A stretch of 64,000 nt of DNA. It comes from Candidatus Endomicrobiellum agilis (GTDB lineage: Bacteria; Elusimicrobiota; Endomicrobiia; Endomicrobiales; Endomicrobiaceae). The translations under genes were made by a program, and so were the position numbers. The notes below the pieces were generated by a model, which saw only the letters and a program-made list of their open reading frames with translations, had not been told where the DNA came from and made no database searches. The stretch is from the NCBI GenBank assembly GCA_020328155.1, contig JAIXMX010000001.1, forward strand, positions 1-64,000, written 5' to 3'. Positions 1 to 10,169 of this stretch are shown in pieces (position 1 is the first letter of the stretch; each line of letters begins with the position of its first letter).

Positions 1-228
1 GTTCGGGAGTGGTTACGGAAATAGTTGAGTGATGATAGAGGTATTTAGTAAATATGCTTTAAGGCGATATATTTTTGAGAATGAGAAAGGGAAGACTATT
101 ATTGATTGACTGTTGTTGCGAGTAAAGACTTAACGCTTATTTAGAAAATGAAGATAAAATGAAGAAAAGTGTATGTTTTAATATTGGTTTTAACGTAAAA
201 TTATAAGTGTAATCGGAGAATTAAATAA

Positions 229-381
229 ATGGCAGATAGAATTATTATAGCCATGGCATGCAGTGTATGTAAAAACAGAAATTATTACTTCGATAGAAGC
301 AAGAAGCAGGAAGGAAAGCTATCGTTGAAAAAATTTTGTAAAAATTGTAGAAAGCGTACTGATCACAAAGAGACAAAGTAG
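229..381 (+). CDS. rpmG: 50S ribosomal protein L33
   Basis: Own translation: MADRIIIAMACSVCKNRNYYFDRSKKQEGKLSLKKFCKNCRKRTDHKETK*; L33-type CxxC pairs; sits upstream of tRNA-Trp/secE as is common. Below the length cutoff of the ORF track. Confidence 0.88.
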   Translation: MADRIIIAMACSVCKNRNYYFDRSKKQEGKLSLKKFCKNCRKRTDHKETK

Positions 382-439
382 TGAAAACAGTAATGATAAG
401 CATATGCGGAGAGAAGTGAATAAATAAGAAAGAGTTGCT

Positions 440-1032
440 TAATAGCGTTATTCCTTTTTATGAGCTGTGGAAGACGTTCTGTTGCGACTACTACAATATG
501 TCAGAGCTAGAAGAAAATGTAGTTACTCTGTCTTACTATTCCAGTTCTTTCGGAGCAGTGGTTGTGTTAAGTCTTGTGGAGAGGTATATCAGCAGGAGTG
601 CCTAAAAAAAGCTTAAGTAAGAAGAGAAAAAAATATAAAAAACCATGAGACTTTATAGAATTGAAACCGGAGCTATTCTAAGTCGTACCGCCTTTTTCAG
701 AATTTCATAGCTTTAAAGACACGCCTCCTGCGAGAAAGAAAGATAAAGAGTTTCCTCGTATAAGGAAATTTAAGAAGACTTTTATTGACAACGCTAACAC
801 CTCTAAACCGGTTCTCTACCTAATCGAGTATTTTTATGCTGAGGAAAAAAGAGATGAAGAGGAGTCACCTTTGGAAAAGGAAAAGCGTGACGAAGATATC
901 GTCTCATCACCTGAACACATCAAAGAACGCTCTGTGATACTCGAGAATGAGCCGCCCTCGCCGTTATTTGACGAAGATAATCTAAAAGCTTCAGAGATTG
1001 ACCTAATTGTAGGAGGAGAAGAAGCAAAATAA
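440..1032 (+). pseudogene. decayed ORF, product unknown (charged/Pro-rich, lipoprotein- or TonB-like)
   Basis: Open stretch VPPFSEFHSFKDTPPARKKDKEFPRIRKF...SEIDLIVGGEEAK* with no start codon; upstream coding-like pieces are in other frames. Confidence 0.35.
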
Positions 1033-1218
1033 ATAATAAGCCTATAGAGATGGTCGATATGGATATAAAGTAAATGAATCCATATGGAAAGCCGAAATTA
1101 ACGCCAGAAAATAAGAGAAAAAGTTAGGATTACCCGTAGATCTTTTACGCAAGAAAAGACACTATTGAAAGGTTTAAAAATGAAGAAAGTAAAAGGTAAT
1201 TAATAAGTCAAGTATGGG

Positions 1219-1289
1219 GGGGGCATAAGCTAATGGTAAACTTCTGGTCTCCAAAACCAGCTTTGGAGGTTCAAATCCTTCTGCCCCCG
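1219..1289 (+). tRNA. tRNA-Trp (anticodon CCA)
   Basis: 7-bp acceptor GGGGGCA/TGCCCCC, anticodon arm CTGGT-CT-CCA-AA-ACCAG, T arm GGAGGTTCAAATCCTTC, discriminator G. Confidence 0.93.
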
Positions 1290-1318
1290 TTTTTGAATAA
1301 TATTGACGAAGGTTTAAA

Positions 1319-1507
1319 ATGAATTTAATTAAAGCATCTCTGCAATTTTTTAGAGACTCATATTATGAACTTGCAAAAGTTACATGGCTTGGTAAAAAAG
1401 AAGTTGTTGGAACTACTGCAGTGGTAATTGTATTTGTTATTATCATGTCTATTTTCGTCAGCATTGTTGACTTACTTTTAGGTCTGGTTGTTAATATTAT
1501 ATTATGA
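1319..1507 (+). CDS. secE: preprotein translocase subunit SecE
   Basis: 62 aa single-span membrane protein with FFRDSYYELAKVTWLGKKEVVGTT motif, directly before nusG. Confidence 0.93.
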   Translation: MNLIKASLQFFRDSYYELAKVTWLGKKEVVGTTAVVIVFVIIMSIFVSIVDLLLGLVVNIIL

Positions 1508-1520
1508 GCTGGAGTGAAAA

Positions 1521-2051
1521 ATGGTAAACCAATGGTATGTTGTTCATACTTATTCAGGACATGAGGATAAAGTAAAGAAAAATTTGGAAATGGCTATTAC
1601 AAATTTGAATATGCACGATGCAATTTCACAAATACTTGTTCCAACTGAAGAAGTGGTTGAGGTAAAACAAAATAAAAAGAGAATAAAAAGAAGAAAATTC
1701 TATCCCGGCTATGTTTTTGTCGAAATGACTGTAAATAATACCACTTTCTGGCTCATCAGAAATACTGTAGGTGTTACAGGTTTTTTAGGTGGCGTAAAAC
1801 CCGTCCCTATGGCGCAAAACGAAGTTGAAAGTCTTCTTGACATCGTTATTAATCCAGATGCTTCTAAACCTAGACCTGCAGTATCGTTTGAGAAAGAAGA
1901 AAACGTCCGTATTATTGAAGGACCGTTTAAACATTTTATTGGTATAGTAGATGAAATCAACCATGAGAGGGGTAAGCTCAGAGTTATGGTGACAATATTT
2001 GGAAGACCTACACCAGTAGAGCTTGATTTCTTGCAAGTTGAAAAAATGTAA
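1521..2051 (+). CDS. nusG: transcription termination/antitermination factor NusG
   Basis: WYVVHTYSGHEDKVKKNLE...; KOW-like C-terminal region. Confidence 0.97.
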   Translation: MVNQWYVVHTYSGHEDKVKKNLEMAITNLNMHDAISQILVPTEEVVEVKQNKKRIKRRKFYPGYVFVEMTVNNTTFWLIRNTVGVTGFLGGVKPVPMAQNEVESLLDIVINPDASKPRPAVSFEKEENVRIIEGPFKHFIGIVDEINHERGKLRVMVTIFGRPTPVELDFLQVEKM

Positions 2052-2145
2052 AAAAAGTTATGATTAAATCCTTAAAAAGTTCAATATTAATAATTCTCAG
2101 TTATGTGTGCAAGTGATGCTGAGGCAATATTAGGAGTAATGCAAA

Positions 2146-2580
2146 ATGGCCCCAAAGAAAGTGAAAGCAATGATTAAATTACAAATCCCCGCGGGTGGAG
2201 CGAATCCGGCACCGCCGGTAGGTTCCGCATTAGGTCCGCAGGGTGTAAATATTATGGATTTCTGCAAACAGTTTAACGAAAGAACAAAAAAAATGGAGCA
2301 AGGAATGACAATACCTGTGGTTATAACTGTATTCGAAGATAAATCATTTACTTTTATAACAAAAATGCCTCCGGTTCCTGCTTTGATTAAAAAAGCTGCC
2401 GGTGTTGTGAAAGCTTCAGGAGTTCCTAATAGGAATAAAGTAGGAAAAATTACTGCGGCGCAGATAGAAGAAATAGCAAAGCAAAAAATGCCAGACTTGA
2501 ACGCAAATGGAGACCTAAATGCTGCAAAGCTTATGGTCGAAGGGACTGCAAAGAGCATGGGCATTGATGTTGTTAAGTAG
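2146..2580 (+). CDS. rplK: 50S ribosomal protein L11
   Basis: [35 protein letters not shown]. Confidence 0.98.
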   Translation: MAPKKVKAMIKLQIPAGGANPAPPVGSALGPQGVNIMDFCKQFNERTKKMEQGMTIPVVITVFEDKSFTFITKMPPVPALIKKAAGVVKASGVPNRNKVGKITAAQIEEIAKQKMPDLNANGDLNAAKLMVEGTAKSMGIDVVK

Positions 2581-2610
2581 TAGCATAATATAGCATAATA
2601 AGAAATTGAA

Positions 2611-2680
2611 AATATAGTATCTATAATATTTGGAATTAGCGGCAATGGTTTTTTTTACCTGATATTATAGATACTATATT
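2611..2680. repeat. 19-bp perfect inverted repeat between rplK and rplA
   Basis: AATATAGTATCTATAATAT (2611-2629) and its exact reverse complement ATATTATAGATACTATATT (2662-2680). Confidence 0.9.
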
Positions 2681-2806
2681 GCGAATGAAACAGTTTAGAG
2701 AACTTGCCGTAGAAATTGCTTTGTTCTTTTTCAGTATTAAGATAAACGAAAATAAAAATGAATAGTGGGAGTCGGTTTATACTCGACGTAACCACAGGAG
2801 GAAAAA

Positions 2807-3484
2807 GTGAGTAAAAGGCTTAGCGAAGCGGCGAAATTAGTTGATAAACGTAAAACTTATAAACTGATGGATGCTGTAACTCTTGTAAAAGAAATGGCAA
2901 CAGCAAAATTTGACGAGACTGTTGAAGTTCACATTAAACTTGGAATTGATCCTAGACGGAGCGATCAAATGGTAAGGGGTACGATATCTCTACCGCACGG
3001 CATCGGAAAAACAAGAAAAGTTGCGGTTTTGGCAAAAGGTGAAAAACAGAGAGAAGCTGAAACAGCGGGTGCTGATATTATAGGTTCTAATGATTTGATT
3101 GAAGATATATCAAAAGGTAATCTTGACTTTGACGTTTTGGTTGCAACGCCTGACGTCATGAAAGATTTAAGCAAGGTGGCAAAAATCCTCGGACCTAAAG
3201 GTCTTATGCCAAATCCAAAATCAGGGACGGTGACATTTGAAGTCGGCGCGACAGTTGAAGAACTTAAAAAAGGAAGGATTGAATATAAGAACGATTCTTT
3301 CGGAATAATTCATGTTCCGGTGGGAAAAGCATCTTTTGAAAAAGAAAAACTTACAGATAATATAAAAGTTTTGATAGAAGCTGTTGTCAAAGCAAAGCCT
3401 TCAAGTTCAAAAGGACAGTATATGAAGAGTATTTCTGTTTCGTCGACAATGGGTCCAGGTATATTTGTTGAACAAAAAATATAG
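2807..3484 (+). CDS. rplA: 50S ribosomal protein L1 (GTG start)
   Basis: MSKRLSEAAKLVDKRKTYKLMDAVTLVKEMATAKFDETVEVHIKLGIDPRRSDQMVRG; RBS AGGAGG. Confidence 0.98.
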   Translation: MSKRLSEAAKLVDKRKTYKLMDAVTLVKEMATAKFDETVEVHIKLGIDPRRSDQMVRGTISLPHGIGKTRKVAVLAKGEKQREAETAGADIIGSNDLIEDISKGNLDFDVLVATPDVMKDLSKVAKILGPKGLMPNPKSGTVTFEVGATVEELKKGRIEYKNDSFGIIHVPVGKASFEKEKLTDNIKVLIEAVVKAKPSSSKGQYMKSISVSSTMGPGIFVEQKI

Positions 3485-3511
3485 TTGCTTTTTAAATTTG
3501 TACTATACATG

Positions 3512-3538
3512 AAAGGTGGCTGATTGATGGCTGCCTTT
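3512..3538 (+). terminator. probable Rho-independent terminator after rplA
   Basis: 9-bp stem AAAGGTGGC / GCTGCCTTT (two G-U pairs), 9-nt loop, followed by TGCTTTTG. Confidence 0.5.
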
Positions 3539-3561
3539 TGCTTTTGTGAGGACAGTGATAG

Positions 3562-4017
3562 ATGGAGAAAACGCAGGAAATAGAAGATTTGCTTGCACCG
3601 ATTGCGGCGGAAAAAAAAGTGGAAATAGTTGATGTGCAGTATGTTAAGGAAGTCGGCAGTTGGGTCGCAAGGATTTTTATTGATAAAGACGGTGGAGTAA
3701 CAATGAAGGATTGTGAAAATATAAGCTATGTTTTTAGTGCTTTTTTAGACAAGAGTGATATATTAAAAGATTCTTATATCCTGGAAATCTCTTCTCCTGG
3801 ACCTAATAGAGTTTTAAAAAAGGAAGAAAGTTTTAAGTGTTTTGTTGGGAGTAAAGTGAGAATACAAACTTTTAAGCCCATAAACAATCAAAGGAATTTT
3901 TTGGGAACTCTTTTAAATTTTAAAGACGGCAAGATGAAAATAAACGATGTGGCAAACGGAATTGTGGAAATAGAATTTTCGGATATAAAGAAAGCAAATA
4001 TAGAAACAGATATTTAG
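3562..4017 (+). CDS. rimP: ribosome maturation factor RimP
   Basis: ISSPGPNRVLKKEESF motif; precedes nusA. Confidence 0.93.
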   Translation: MEKTQEIEDLLAPIAAEKKVEIVDVQYVKEVGSWVARIFIDKDGGVTMKDCENISYVFSAFLDKSDILKDSYILEISSPGPNRVLKKEESFKCFVGSKVRIQTFKPINNQRNFLGTLLNFKDGKMKINDVANGIVEIEFSDIKKANIETDI

Positions 4018-4026
4018 GAGGATGAG

Positions 4027-5283
4027 ATGTCGGAAAAGGGTGAACTTTTAATAGCTCTTGAGCAGATTGAAAAAGATAAAAAAATTAAGAAAGAAGATAT
4101 TTTAGCAGTTATAGAAAATGCTCTTGTGTCAGCATATAAAAAGCATGTCGGTAAAAATGTTAACGTTGAAGCTAAAGTTGATCCTGAATTGGGAAAAATG
4201 GTTGCAAGCGTAATAAAGGTCGTTGTCAAAGATGTTGTAAATCCTCTTTTGGAAATATGTGTTCAAGACGCGAAAAAGCTTGGGCAGAATGCGGAACTTG
4301 GTGCTGAAGTGAGAATACCTCTTGATACGCAGGATTTTTCGCGTATTGCCGCACAGACGGCGAAACAGGTTATAGTGCAGAAAATCAGGGAATCCGAAAG
4401 AGATTCACTGTTTGACGAGATGAGAGAAAAAATTGGGCAGATTGTAAATGGCGTTATATATCGCATAGTAAATAGGAATCTCATAGTTGATTTGGGTAAG
4501 ACAGAAGCCATACTTCCTTTAAATGAACAAATATTTAGAGAAAAATTCAGCGTCGGACAGTATATAAAAGCTGTGATTATGAAAGTTGAAAAGAACGTCA
4601 AAGGTTCTGGTGTCGTTTTATCGAGAGCAAGCATTGAACTTGTAAAAAAACTTTTTGAACTTGAAGTGCCTGAAATTTATGAAAAGGTTGTAGAGATAGT
4701 AAATGTGGTTAGAGAGCCGGGTGTGAGAACAAAAATAGCTGTGCTATCGCACAATCCAAAAGTTGATCCCGTAGGCGCGTGTGTAGGCGTAAAAGGTGCA
4801 AGAGTAAAACCTATAATAGACGAATTAAAAGGTGAGAGGATTGATTTAGTGCCTTATTCTTTAGATCCAGCGAAATATATAGCAAGCGCGATGTCTCCCG
4901 CAAAAGTTATTTCCGTGTTAATTATTTCTGAAGAAGAGAAAAAATCGGAGGTTTTGGTGACCGATGATATGTTATTTTTAGCTATTGGTAAAGATGGTCA
5001 TAATGTAAGACTTGCTGCAAAACTCACAGGTTGGCATATCGATGTAAAGTCGGAGGGACAGAAAAAACAGGAAGACAATGAAAGGATTGAAAAGCGGACT
5101 GAAATTCTCGAAGAACTTGAAGGACTTAGCGAAAAAACCATAAAAACACTTGTGAAAGCGGGGATTACGAATATAGAAAGATTGTCCTTGCTGACGATTG
5201 ACGATATTACTACTTTATCCGGTATAGGTCCTAAAACCGCTGAAAAAATCATTGAAGCGGCAAAAAAGAGCGTTGAAAAATAA
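4027..5283 (+). CDS. nusA: transcription termination factor NusA
   Basis: S1 region and KH region (VGACVGVKGARVKPIIDELKGERIDLVPYS). Confidence 0.97.
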   Translation: MSEKGELLIALEQIEKDKKIKKEDILAVIENALVSAYKKHVGKNVNVEAKVDPELGKMVASVIKVVVKDVVNPLLEICVQDAKKLGQNAELGAEVRIPLDTQDFSRIAAQTAKQVIVQKIRESERDSLFDEMREKIGQIVNGVIYRIVNRNLIVDLGKTEAILPLNEQIFREKFSVGQYIKAVIMKVEKNVKGSGVVLSRASIELVKKLFELEVPEIYEKVVEIVNVVREPGVRTKIAVLSHNPKVDPVGACVGVKGARVKPIIDELKGERIDLVPYSLDPAKYIASAMSPAKVISVLIISEEEKKSEVLVTDDMLFLAIGKDGHNVRLAAKLTGWHIDVKSEGQKKQEDNERIEKRTEILEELEGLSEKTIKTLVKAGITNIERLSLLTIDDITTLSGIGPKTAEKIIEAAKKSVEK

Positions 5284-5295
5284 GCAGGAGCGTTT

Positions 5296-7560
5296 ATGCC
5301 ATTAAAACAAATTGATAAAATAGAAGTTTCTAAGGAAAAAACTACAAAGAGGAAAGTTGCATCGTCGGCTAAGAAAACCTTAAAAAAGGGTAAAGACGAT
5401 AGTGTTGCAGCTGCTAAGAAAACGGCTAAGACTAAGCCTAAGAAAACAAGAACAAAATCTGTTAAGACAAAAGGGGTAAAAGCTGATTCTGTTAAAAAGA
5501 AAACCGTTAGAAAAATTGTTAAGAAAGTTGTTTCTGAGGAAAAAGAGAAACAGGAAATACACAAACTTGAAGATGATAAAGGTGTTAAAGAGAAAAACGA
5601 TTCCAAAACCTTTGTAGAAGACGAAAGAACGGAAGAAAAATCTGAGGCAAAAAAAATACAAGAAACTGCTGTTTTGCCATCTCCGTCGTCTCATGATGTA
5701 ACAACCATAGAGCAAAAACCGGTAGTACAGGAACAGACTGTTCTAAAGACTGAGAAACCAAACGCTGCGTCAAAGTCGGTAGAAGCTAACACAGAATCCG
5801 TTAAAGATAAATATAAAGGGATAATTTTAATAAATGAGTTGATAACCGTAAGGGAACTTGCCGAGAAAATGAAGCTCAAGGTTGGCGATGTTTTAAAGAA
5901 ACTTCTCTCTTTGGGGAGTCTTGCTACTATAAACCAAAGACTTGACATTGACACAGCTGTTCTTTTGACTAATGAGTTCGGTTACGATACGGAGTTTGTG
6001 TCAATTTATTCTGATGAAAAGGTAAGTGCTGAAAAGGAAGATCCTTCAAAATTGAAGGCGCGTCCGCCGGTCGTTACGATTATGGGTCACGTTGACCACG
6101 GTAAAACTTCTCTTCTTGACACAATAAGAAATAGTAACATTGTTGCGGGTGAACACGGTGGCATTACGCAGCATATCGGAGCGTACAAAATAAAAGCACC
6201 AGGCGGGAAATATATTGTGTTTTTGGATACTCCCGGTCATGAGATTTTTACAGCAATGCGTTCTAGAGGATCACAAGCTACTGATATAGTTGTGCTTGTT
6301 GTCTCCGCAGCTGATGGTGTAATGCCGCAAACAATTGAAGCCATAAACCATGCCAAAGCCGCGAATGTGCCTATTATAGTTGCCATAAATAAGATAGATT
6401 TGCCTGTTTCGGATTCGAAAAAAGTAAGACAGGAATTAAGCAATTATGGTCTTGTGCCTGAGGAATGGGGCGGCGATACAATAATGATTGATATTTCTGC
6501 AAAACAAAAAACCAACATTAATTTGTTATTGGAAATGATTTTACTCAAAGCTGAGATGATGGATCTCAAGGCAAATCCTGATAAAAAAGCTGAAGGAATA
6601 GTTGTTGAGGCGAAACTCGATTCTCGCAGAGGTCCGGTAACGACGCTTTTGGTTCAAGGCGGGACTTTGAGAATTGTTGATAATTTGGTTATAGGAACGA
6701 CTTACGGTAAAGTAAGAGCGATGATTGATGATTGTGGGAAGAGATTTGATGAAGCTCTTCCGAGCACTCCGGTGGAAATTTTAGGACTGAACGAGCCTCC
6801 GCAGGCAGGTGATAGATTTATTGTGGTCGATCATGAATCGCAAGCAAGAGAAATTGCACAGTCAAGAAAAGAAAAAGCTAAAGAAGCTTCTTTAAAACCA
6901 AGACGTCACTTATCACTTGTTGATATAAGTTTGGGACAAGTAAAGGATTTGAAGATAATATTGAAAGCAGATGTTCAGGGTTCTTTAGGAGCGTTGAGCG
7001 ATGCTTTGGAAAGACTTTCAACTTCTGAAATAAATTTGAAAATAGTACATAGAGGTGCGGGTGCAATTACAGAATCAGATATTGCTTTAGCCGTTGCTTC
7101 AGATGCTTTAGTGATTGGTTTTAACTTACGTCCCGATGCCGCAGTTGAAAAACTTGCGGAAGCAGAAGGGGTAAACATAAGTGTTTATAGAATTATTTAT
7201 GATTTAATTGCAGACGTTAAAGCTGCTATGGAAGGCTTGCTTGCTCCTGATATGAAAGAAAAAGTACTCGGCAGAGCTGTTGTAAAGCAGGTATTCAGAC
7301 TGTCAAGCTATGGGATTATTTCAGGATGTTCTGTCATCGACGGGAAAATACAAAGAGCTGCAAGGATAAGGCTTTTGAGAGATAACATCATTGTTTTTGA
7401 GGGGAATATTTCTTCGTTAAAAAGATTCAAAGCCGATGCCAAAGAAGTTGAAAAAGGCTATGAGTGTGGAATCGGTCTTGAAAACTTTTCTGATATAAAA
7501 CCCGGTGACATAATTGAGAATTTTACTATGGAGAAATTTGCAAGAAAGCTAGATAGTTAA
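5296..7560 (+). CDS. infB: translation initiation factor IF-2
   Basis: GHVDHGKTSLLD, DTPGHE, NKID GTPase motifs; Lys-rich N-terminus. Confidence 0.98.
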   Translation: MPLKQIDKIEVSKEKTTKRKVASSAKKTLKKGKDDSVAAAKKTAKTKPKKTRTKSVKTKGVKADSVKKKTVRKIVKKVVSEEKEKQEIHKLEDDKGVKEKNDSKTFVEDERTEEKSEAKKIQETAVLPSPSSHDVTTIEQKPVVQEQTVLKTEKPNAASKSVEANTESVKDKYKGIILINELITVRELAEKMKLKVGDVLKKLLSLGSLATINQRLDIDTAVLLTNEFGYDTEFVSIYSDEKVSAEKEDPSKLKARPPVVTIMGHVDHGKTSLLDTIRNSNIVAGEHGGITQHIGAYKIKAPGGKYIVFLDTPGHEIFTAMRSRGSQATDIVVLVVSAADGVMPQTIEAINHAKAANVPIIVAINKIDLPVSDSKKVRQELSNYGLVPEEWGGDTIMIDISAKQKTNINLLLEMILLKAEMMDLKANPDKKAEGIVVEAKLDSRRGPVTTLLVQGGTLRIVDNLVIGTTYGKVRAMIDDCGKRFDEALPSTPVEILGLNEPPQAGDRFIVVDHESQAREIAQSRKEKAKEASLKPRRHLSLVDISLGQVKDLKIILKADVQGSLGALSDALERLSTSEINLKIVHRGAGAITESDIALAVASDALVIGFNLRPDAAVEKLAEAEGVNISVYRIIYDLIADVKAAMEGLLAPDMKEKVLGRAVVKQVFRLSSYGIISGCSVIDGKIQRAARIRLLRDNIIVFEGNISSLKRFKADAKEVEKGYECGIGLENFSDIKPGDIIENFTMEKFARKLDS

Positions 7561-7937
7561 TAAAAATGACAAGTTGGAACACAAGCCATGCAATGATATG
7601 ACGTTTCTCTTTAATTTTCATCTTTATGTTTAGCTGTGGATATTTAAATTCTCCTCTTTAATTTAGTGTTAAAGTGTATACGCTAAAGGAAGGTTACGAC
7701 AGTAGAAATCTGCAATATCGGCTTTATTTTGTGTCAAGTATTCATCATCGTCACTAAAAGCTTGATATAAAGCATCGTTCTAAATCTAGTGAGAAGTTTC
7801 ATTCATAATTTTTAAGTGATGATTCCTTATCAATTGTACATAGTCTTTTAATTCAAGTATTTTGCCATTAAAATGCACAATAAAAGGGACAGGCTCTGAA
7901 ATCAAGTTCGAAGTAATAAACCTAGAAGGAAGTTAAT

Positions 7938-8291
7938 ATGCCATTATCGTATAAAAGATATGTCAGAGTAGGTGAGCTTATACATCGGACTGTGTCGTCA
8001 ATCGTAATGAAGATGAAAGGTTTGGACGAAGGAGTTGTTACGGTTATGAGTGTCAACCTTACAGACGATTTGTTAAGTTGTAAAATTTATTATTCCGTTT
8101 TAGGTTCTGAAGAAGATAAGAAAAAAGCAGATATAGTTTTAAAGAAGAATACAAAAGAGGTAAGACATCAACTGGCTTTGCATTTAAATTTAAGACGTAC
8201 TCCGACAATATCTTTTATTTATGATGATACCAATGAAAAAGCTACAAAAGTATTTGATATACTCAAAAAAATAGAAGAAGAAAAAAAATAG
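7938..8291 (+). CDS. rbfA: ribosome-binding factor A
   Basis: RVGELIHRTVSSIV...VRHQLALHLNLRRTPTISFIYDD; position after infB. Confidence 0.95.
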   Translation: MPLSYKRYVRVGELIHRTVSSIVMKMKGLDEGVVTVMSVNLTDDLLSCKIYYSVLGSEEDKKKADIVLKKNTKEVRHQLALHLNLRRTPTISFIYDDTNEKATKVFDILKKIEEEKK

Positions 8292-8417
8292 TGATATCTT
8301 TTGAGTTTGTGTGTGCAAATAATTGTTTCGATATACGTACGTCAGTAAGGACTGTGCGTTTAATTACAGATATGTAAATAAATTTGTAAAGAAAAAATTG
8401 AATACTTTGACTCATTT

Positions 8418-9428
8418 ATGGGGAGAGAAATGTCGTTGCGTATGAATTTAAATAAGAACGATTTGAAGAAAATTTCAGAAATCTCCAAAATAATCAAACA
8501 ATCAAAAACATTCTTTATTGCCGGTCATATGAAACCAGATGGCGACAGTCTCGGTTCAGCTTTGGCTCTTGCGTCTGTTTTAAATAGACTAGGTAAGAAA
8601 GCATGTGTTTACTGTGCTGACAAGGTACCAGATTTTTTAAGATTTCTTAAGGGTTCAAGTGAAATAAAAAAGTCAGCAAAGAAAGCTGACATATTTGATT
8701 GTGCGATAATTTTAGAATCGATTAATTTTTCAAGAATGGGTGATATAATTACTCCGGGTCAATCAAAAAAAGTAATCAATATAGACCATCATTTAACTTA
8801 TACTGATTTCGGAACTGTAAATTATATTGTTCCATCTTCATCGTCAACCGCAGAACTCATATTGAATATTTTAGAATATATGAAAATTAAACTTACTAAA
8901 AGCGAAGCTGAGAATCTTTATACGGGCATATTGACTGATACGGGTCGTTTCCAACAGATAAACACTACTTCTAATTCGCATATTGCTTGTGTAAAACTTA
9001 TGGAGTATGGCATAAACATAAATGAAATTTATAGAAAAGTTTATGAAAATAGTTCTATCAACGCTTTAAAGTTAGAGGGAATTGCTTTATGCGGAATAAA
9101 AACGATTTTTAATAATAGCGTTTCTTATGTTGTTTTAACAAGAGATATGTTTAAGAAAAGCGGTGCAAGAGATGGTGACGATAATGGCATAGTAAATTAT
9201 ACTTTAAGAATAAAAGGCGTAAAAGTCGGCTGTCTTTTCAAAGAAGTAGATAAGAAAATCACAAAAATAAGCTGTCGTTCAGTGAACACTTTTAATGTTT
9301 TAGAAATTGTGTGCAGGTTTGGAGGCGGTGGCCATAAAAATGCCGCAGGATGTACTATTAAAGAGGGAATAAATGCTTCAATCAAGATGATAAGCAGCGT
9401 TTTAAAAGAGAAGCTTATGGGCGGTTAA
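8418..9428 (+). CDS. nrnA: DHH-family bifunctional oligoribonuclease/PAP phosphatase NrnA
   Basis: GHMKPDGDSLGSALAL, IDHH, C-terminal GGGGHKNAAGC (DHHA1). Confidence 0.93.
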   Translation: MGREMSLRMNLNKNDLKKISEISKIIKQSKTFFIAGHMKPDGDSLGSALALASVLNRLGKKACVYCADKVPDFLRFLKGSSEIKKSAKKADIFDCAIILESINFSRMGDIITPGQSKKVINIDHHLTYTDFGTVNYIVPSSSSTAELILNILEYMKIKLTKSEAENLYTGILTDTGRFQQINTTSNSHIACVKLMEYGININEIYRKVYENSSINALKLEGIALCGIKTIFNNSVSYVVLTRDMFKKSGARDGDDNGIVNYTLRIKGVKVGCLFKEVDKKITKISCRSVNTFNVLEIVCRFGGGGHKNAAGCTIKEGINASIKMISSVLKEKLMGG

Positions 9429-9429
9429 C

Positions 9430-10115
9430 ACGTACAAGCGTATTGTGCTGTGACAGTTTTTCTGTATATTTGTATGTTTTGTCTAGATTGTTCACCAGAC
9501 GGTGTTTTTGTTTTTTACAAAGTAGGTGAGATTTTGGAGGATTCGGTCGGTGCTGTGTATGTTTGTATGAGTTAATCAGTTATGTCTCGAAGCTATAATA
9601 ATTTGACGTGTAAACCATAAGAATATTATTTTGTTTGAAGTTGTCCAATAAAAAAGTAGAATAAAAATAGTTTTAAACGTTAAGTCGTCGGAGTATGCGG
9701 TGCTTTAGATATTGATATTACAAGATTTTTACTTACTTTGGTAGGCAAAACGATAAATTCGTGAAAAGAGATAAGAGATAAGATTTGTTTAAGTTTCTTT
9801 CTGCTGGGTAAAATTATTTAGATAAAAATGTAGTTTCCAAAAAAGGCATTTCAAATATGAGAATATATAAAAAAATAGTTAAAATATTTGGAGATAAAGT
9901 TTCTCAGGCTTTTCAGCGGAACTTACATAAAAACTTTAGCGCAGGAGTTTGGAAGTATTTTAGAGTGCGACATAACAGTTAAGACTTTGAAAAGAGAAAG
10001 AATAGATATATTTGCTTTGAGACTTAAAGATACGGGCAGTGCTAGTAAAATAATTGAGAAATTGATACCCTCGTTTAGAATTGCTCTAATTCTGGTTTAC
10101 CGTTACTACAAATAA
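9430..10115 (+). pseudogene. truB: decayed tRNA pseudouridine(55) synthase
   Basis: Only a C-terminal remnant is legible (9888-10115: FSGTYIKTLAQEFGSILECDITVKTLKRERIDIFALRLKD, TruB SGTYIRTLA...L.RT..G.F pattern); lies between nrnA and ribF, the usual truB slot. Confidence 0.75.
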
Positions 10116-10169
10116 AAAAACAGTTGCTGAAAGGTAAAGCTTTCGGCAGACATATCCAATGAGTATAAA

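Noticed and set aside
1709-2645. Reverse-strand ORFs opposite nusG and rplK (83, 83 and 171 aa)
   Set aside because: They lie antisense to clearly recognised genes and read as low-complexity hydrophobic/Ser-Phe sequence; ordinary shadow ORFs.
4998-5715. Antisense ORFs of 202 and 111 aa opposite nusA/infB
   Set aside because: Shadow of the Lys-rich IF-2 N-terminal region (poly-Phe/Leu/Val translation).
7561-7937. Possible DUF503 (YlxP-like) gene between infB and rbfA
   Set aside because: Position fits other bacteria, but I could not find any DUF503-like reading.
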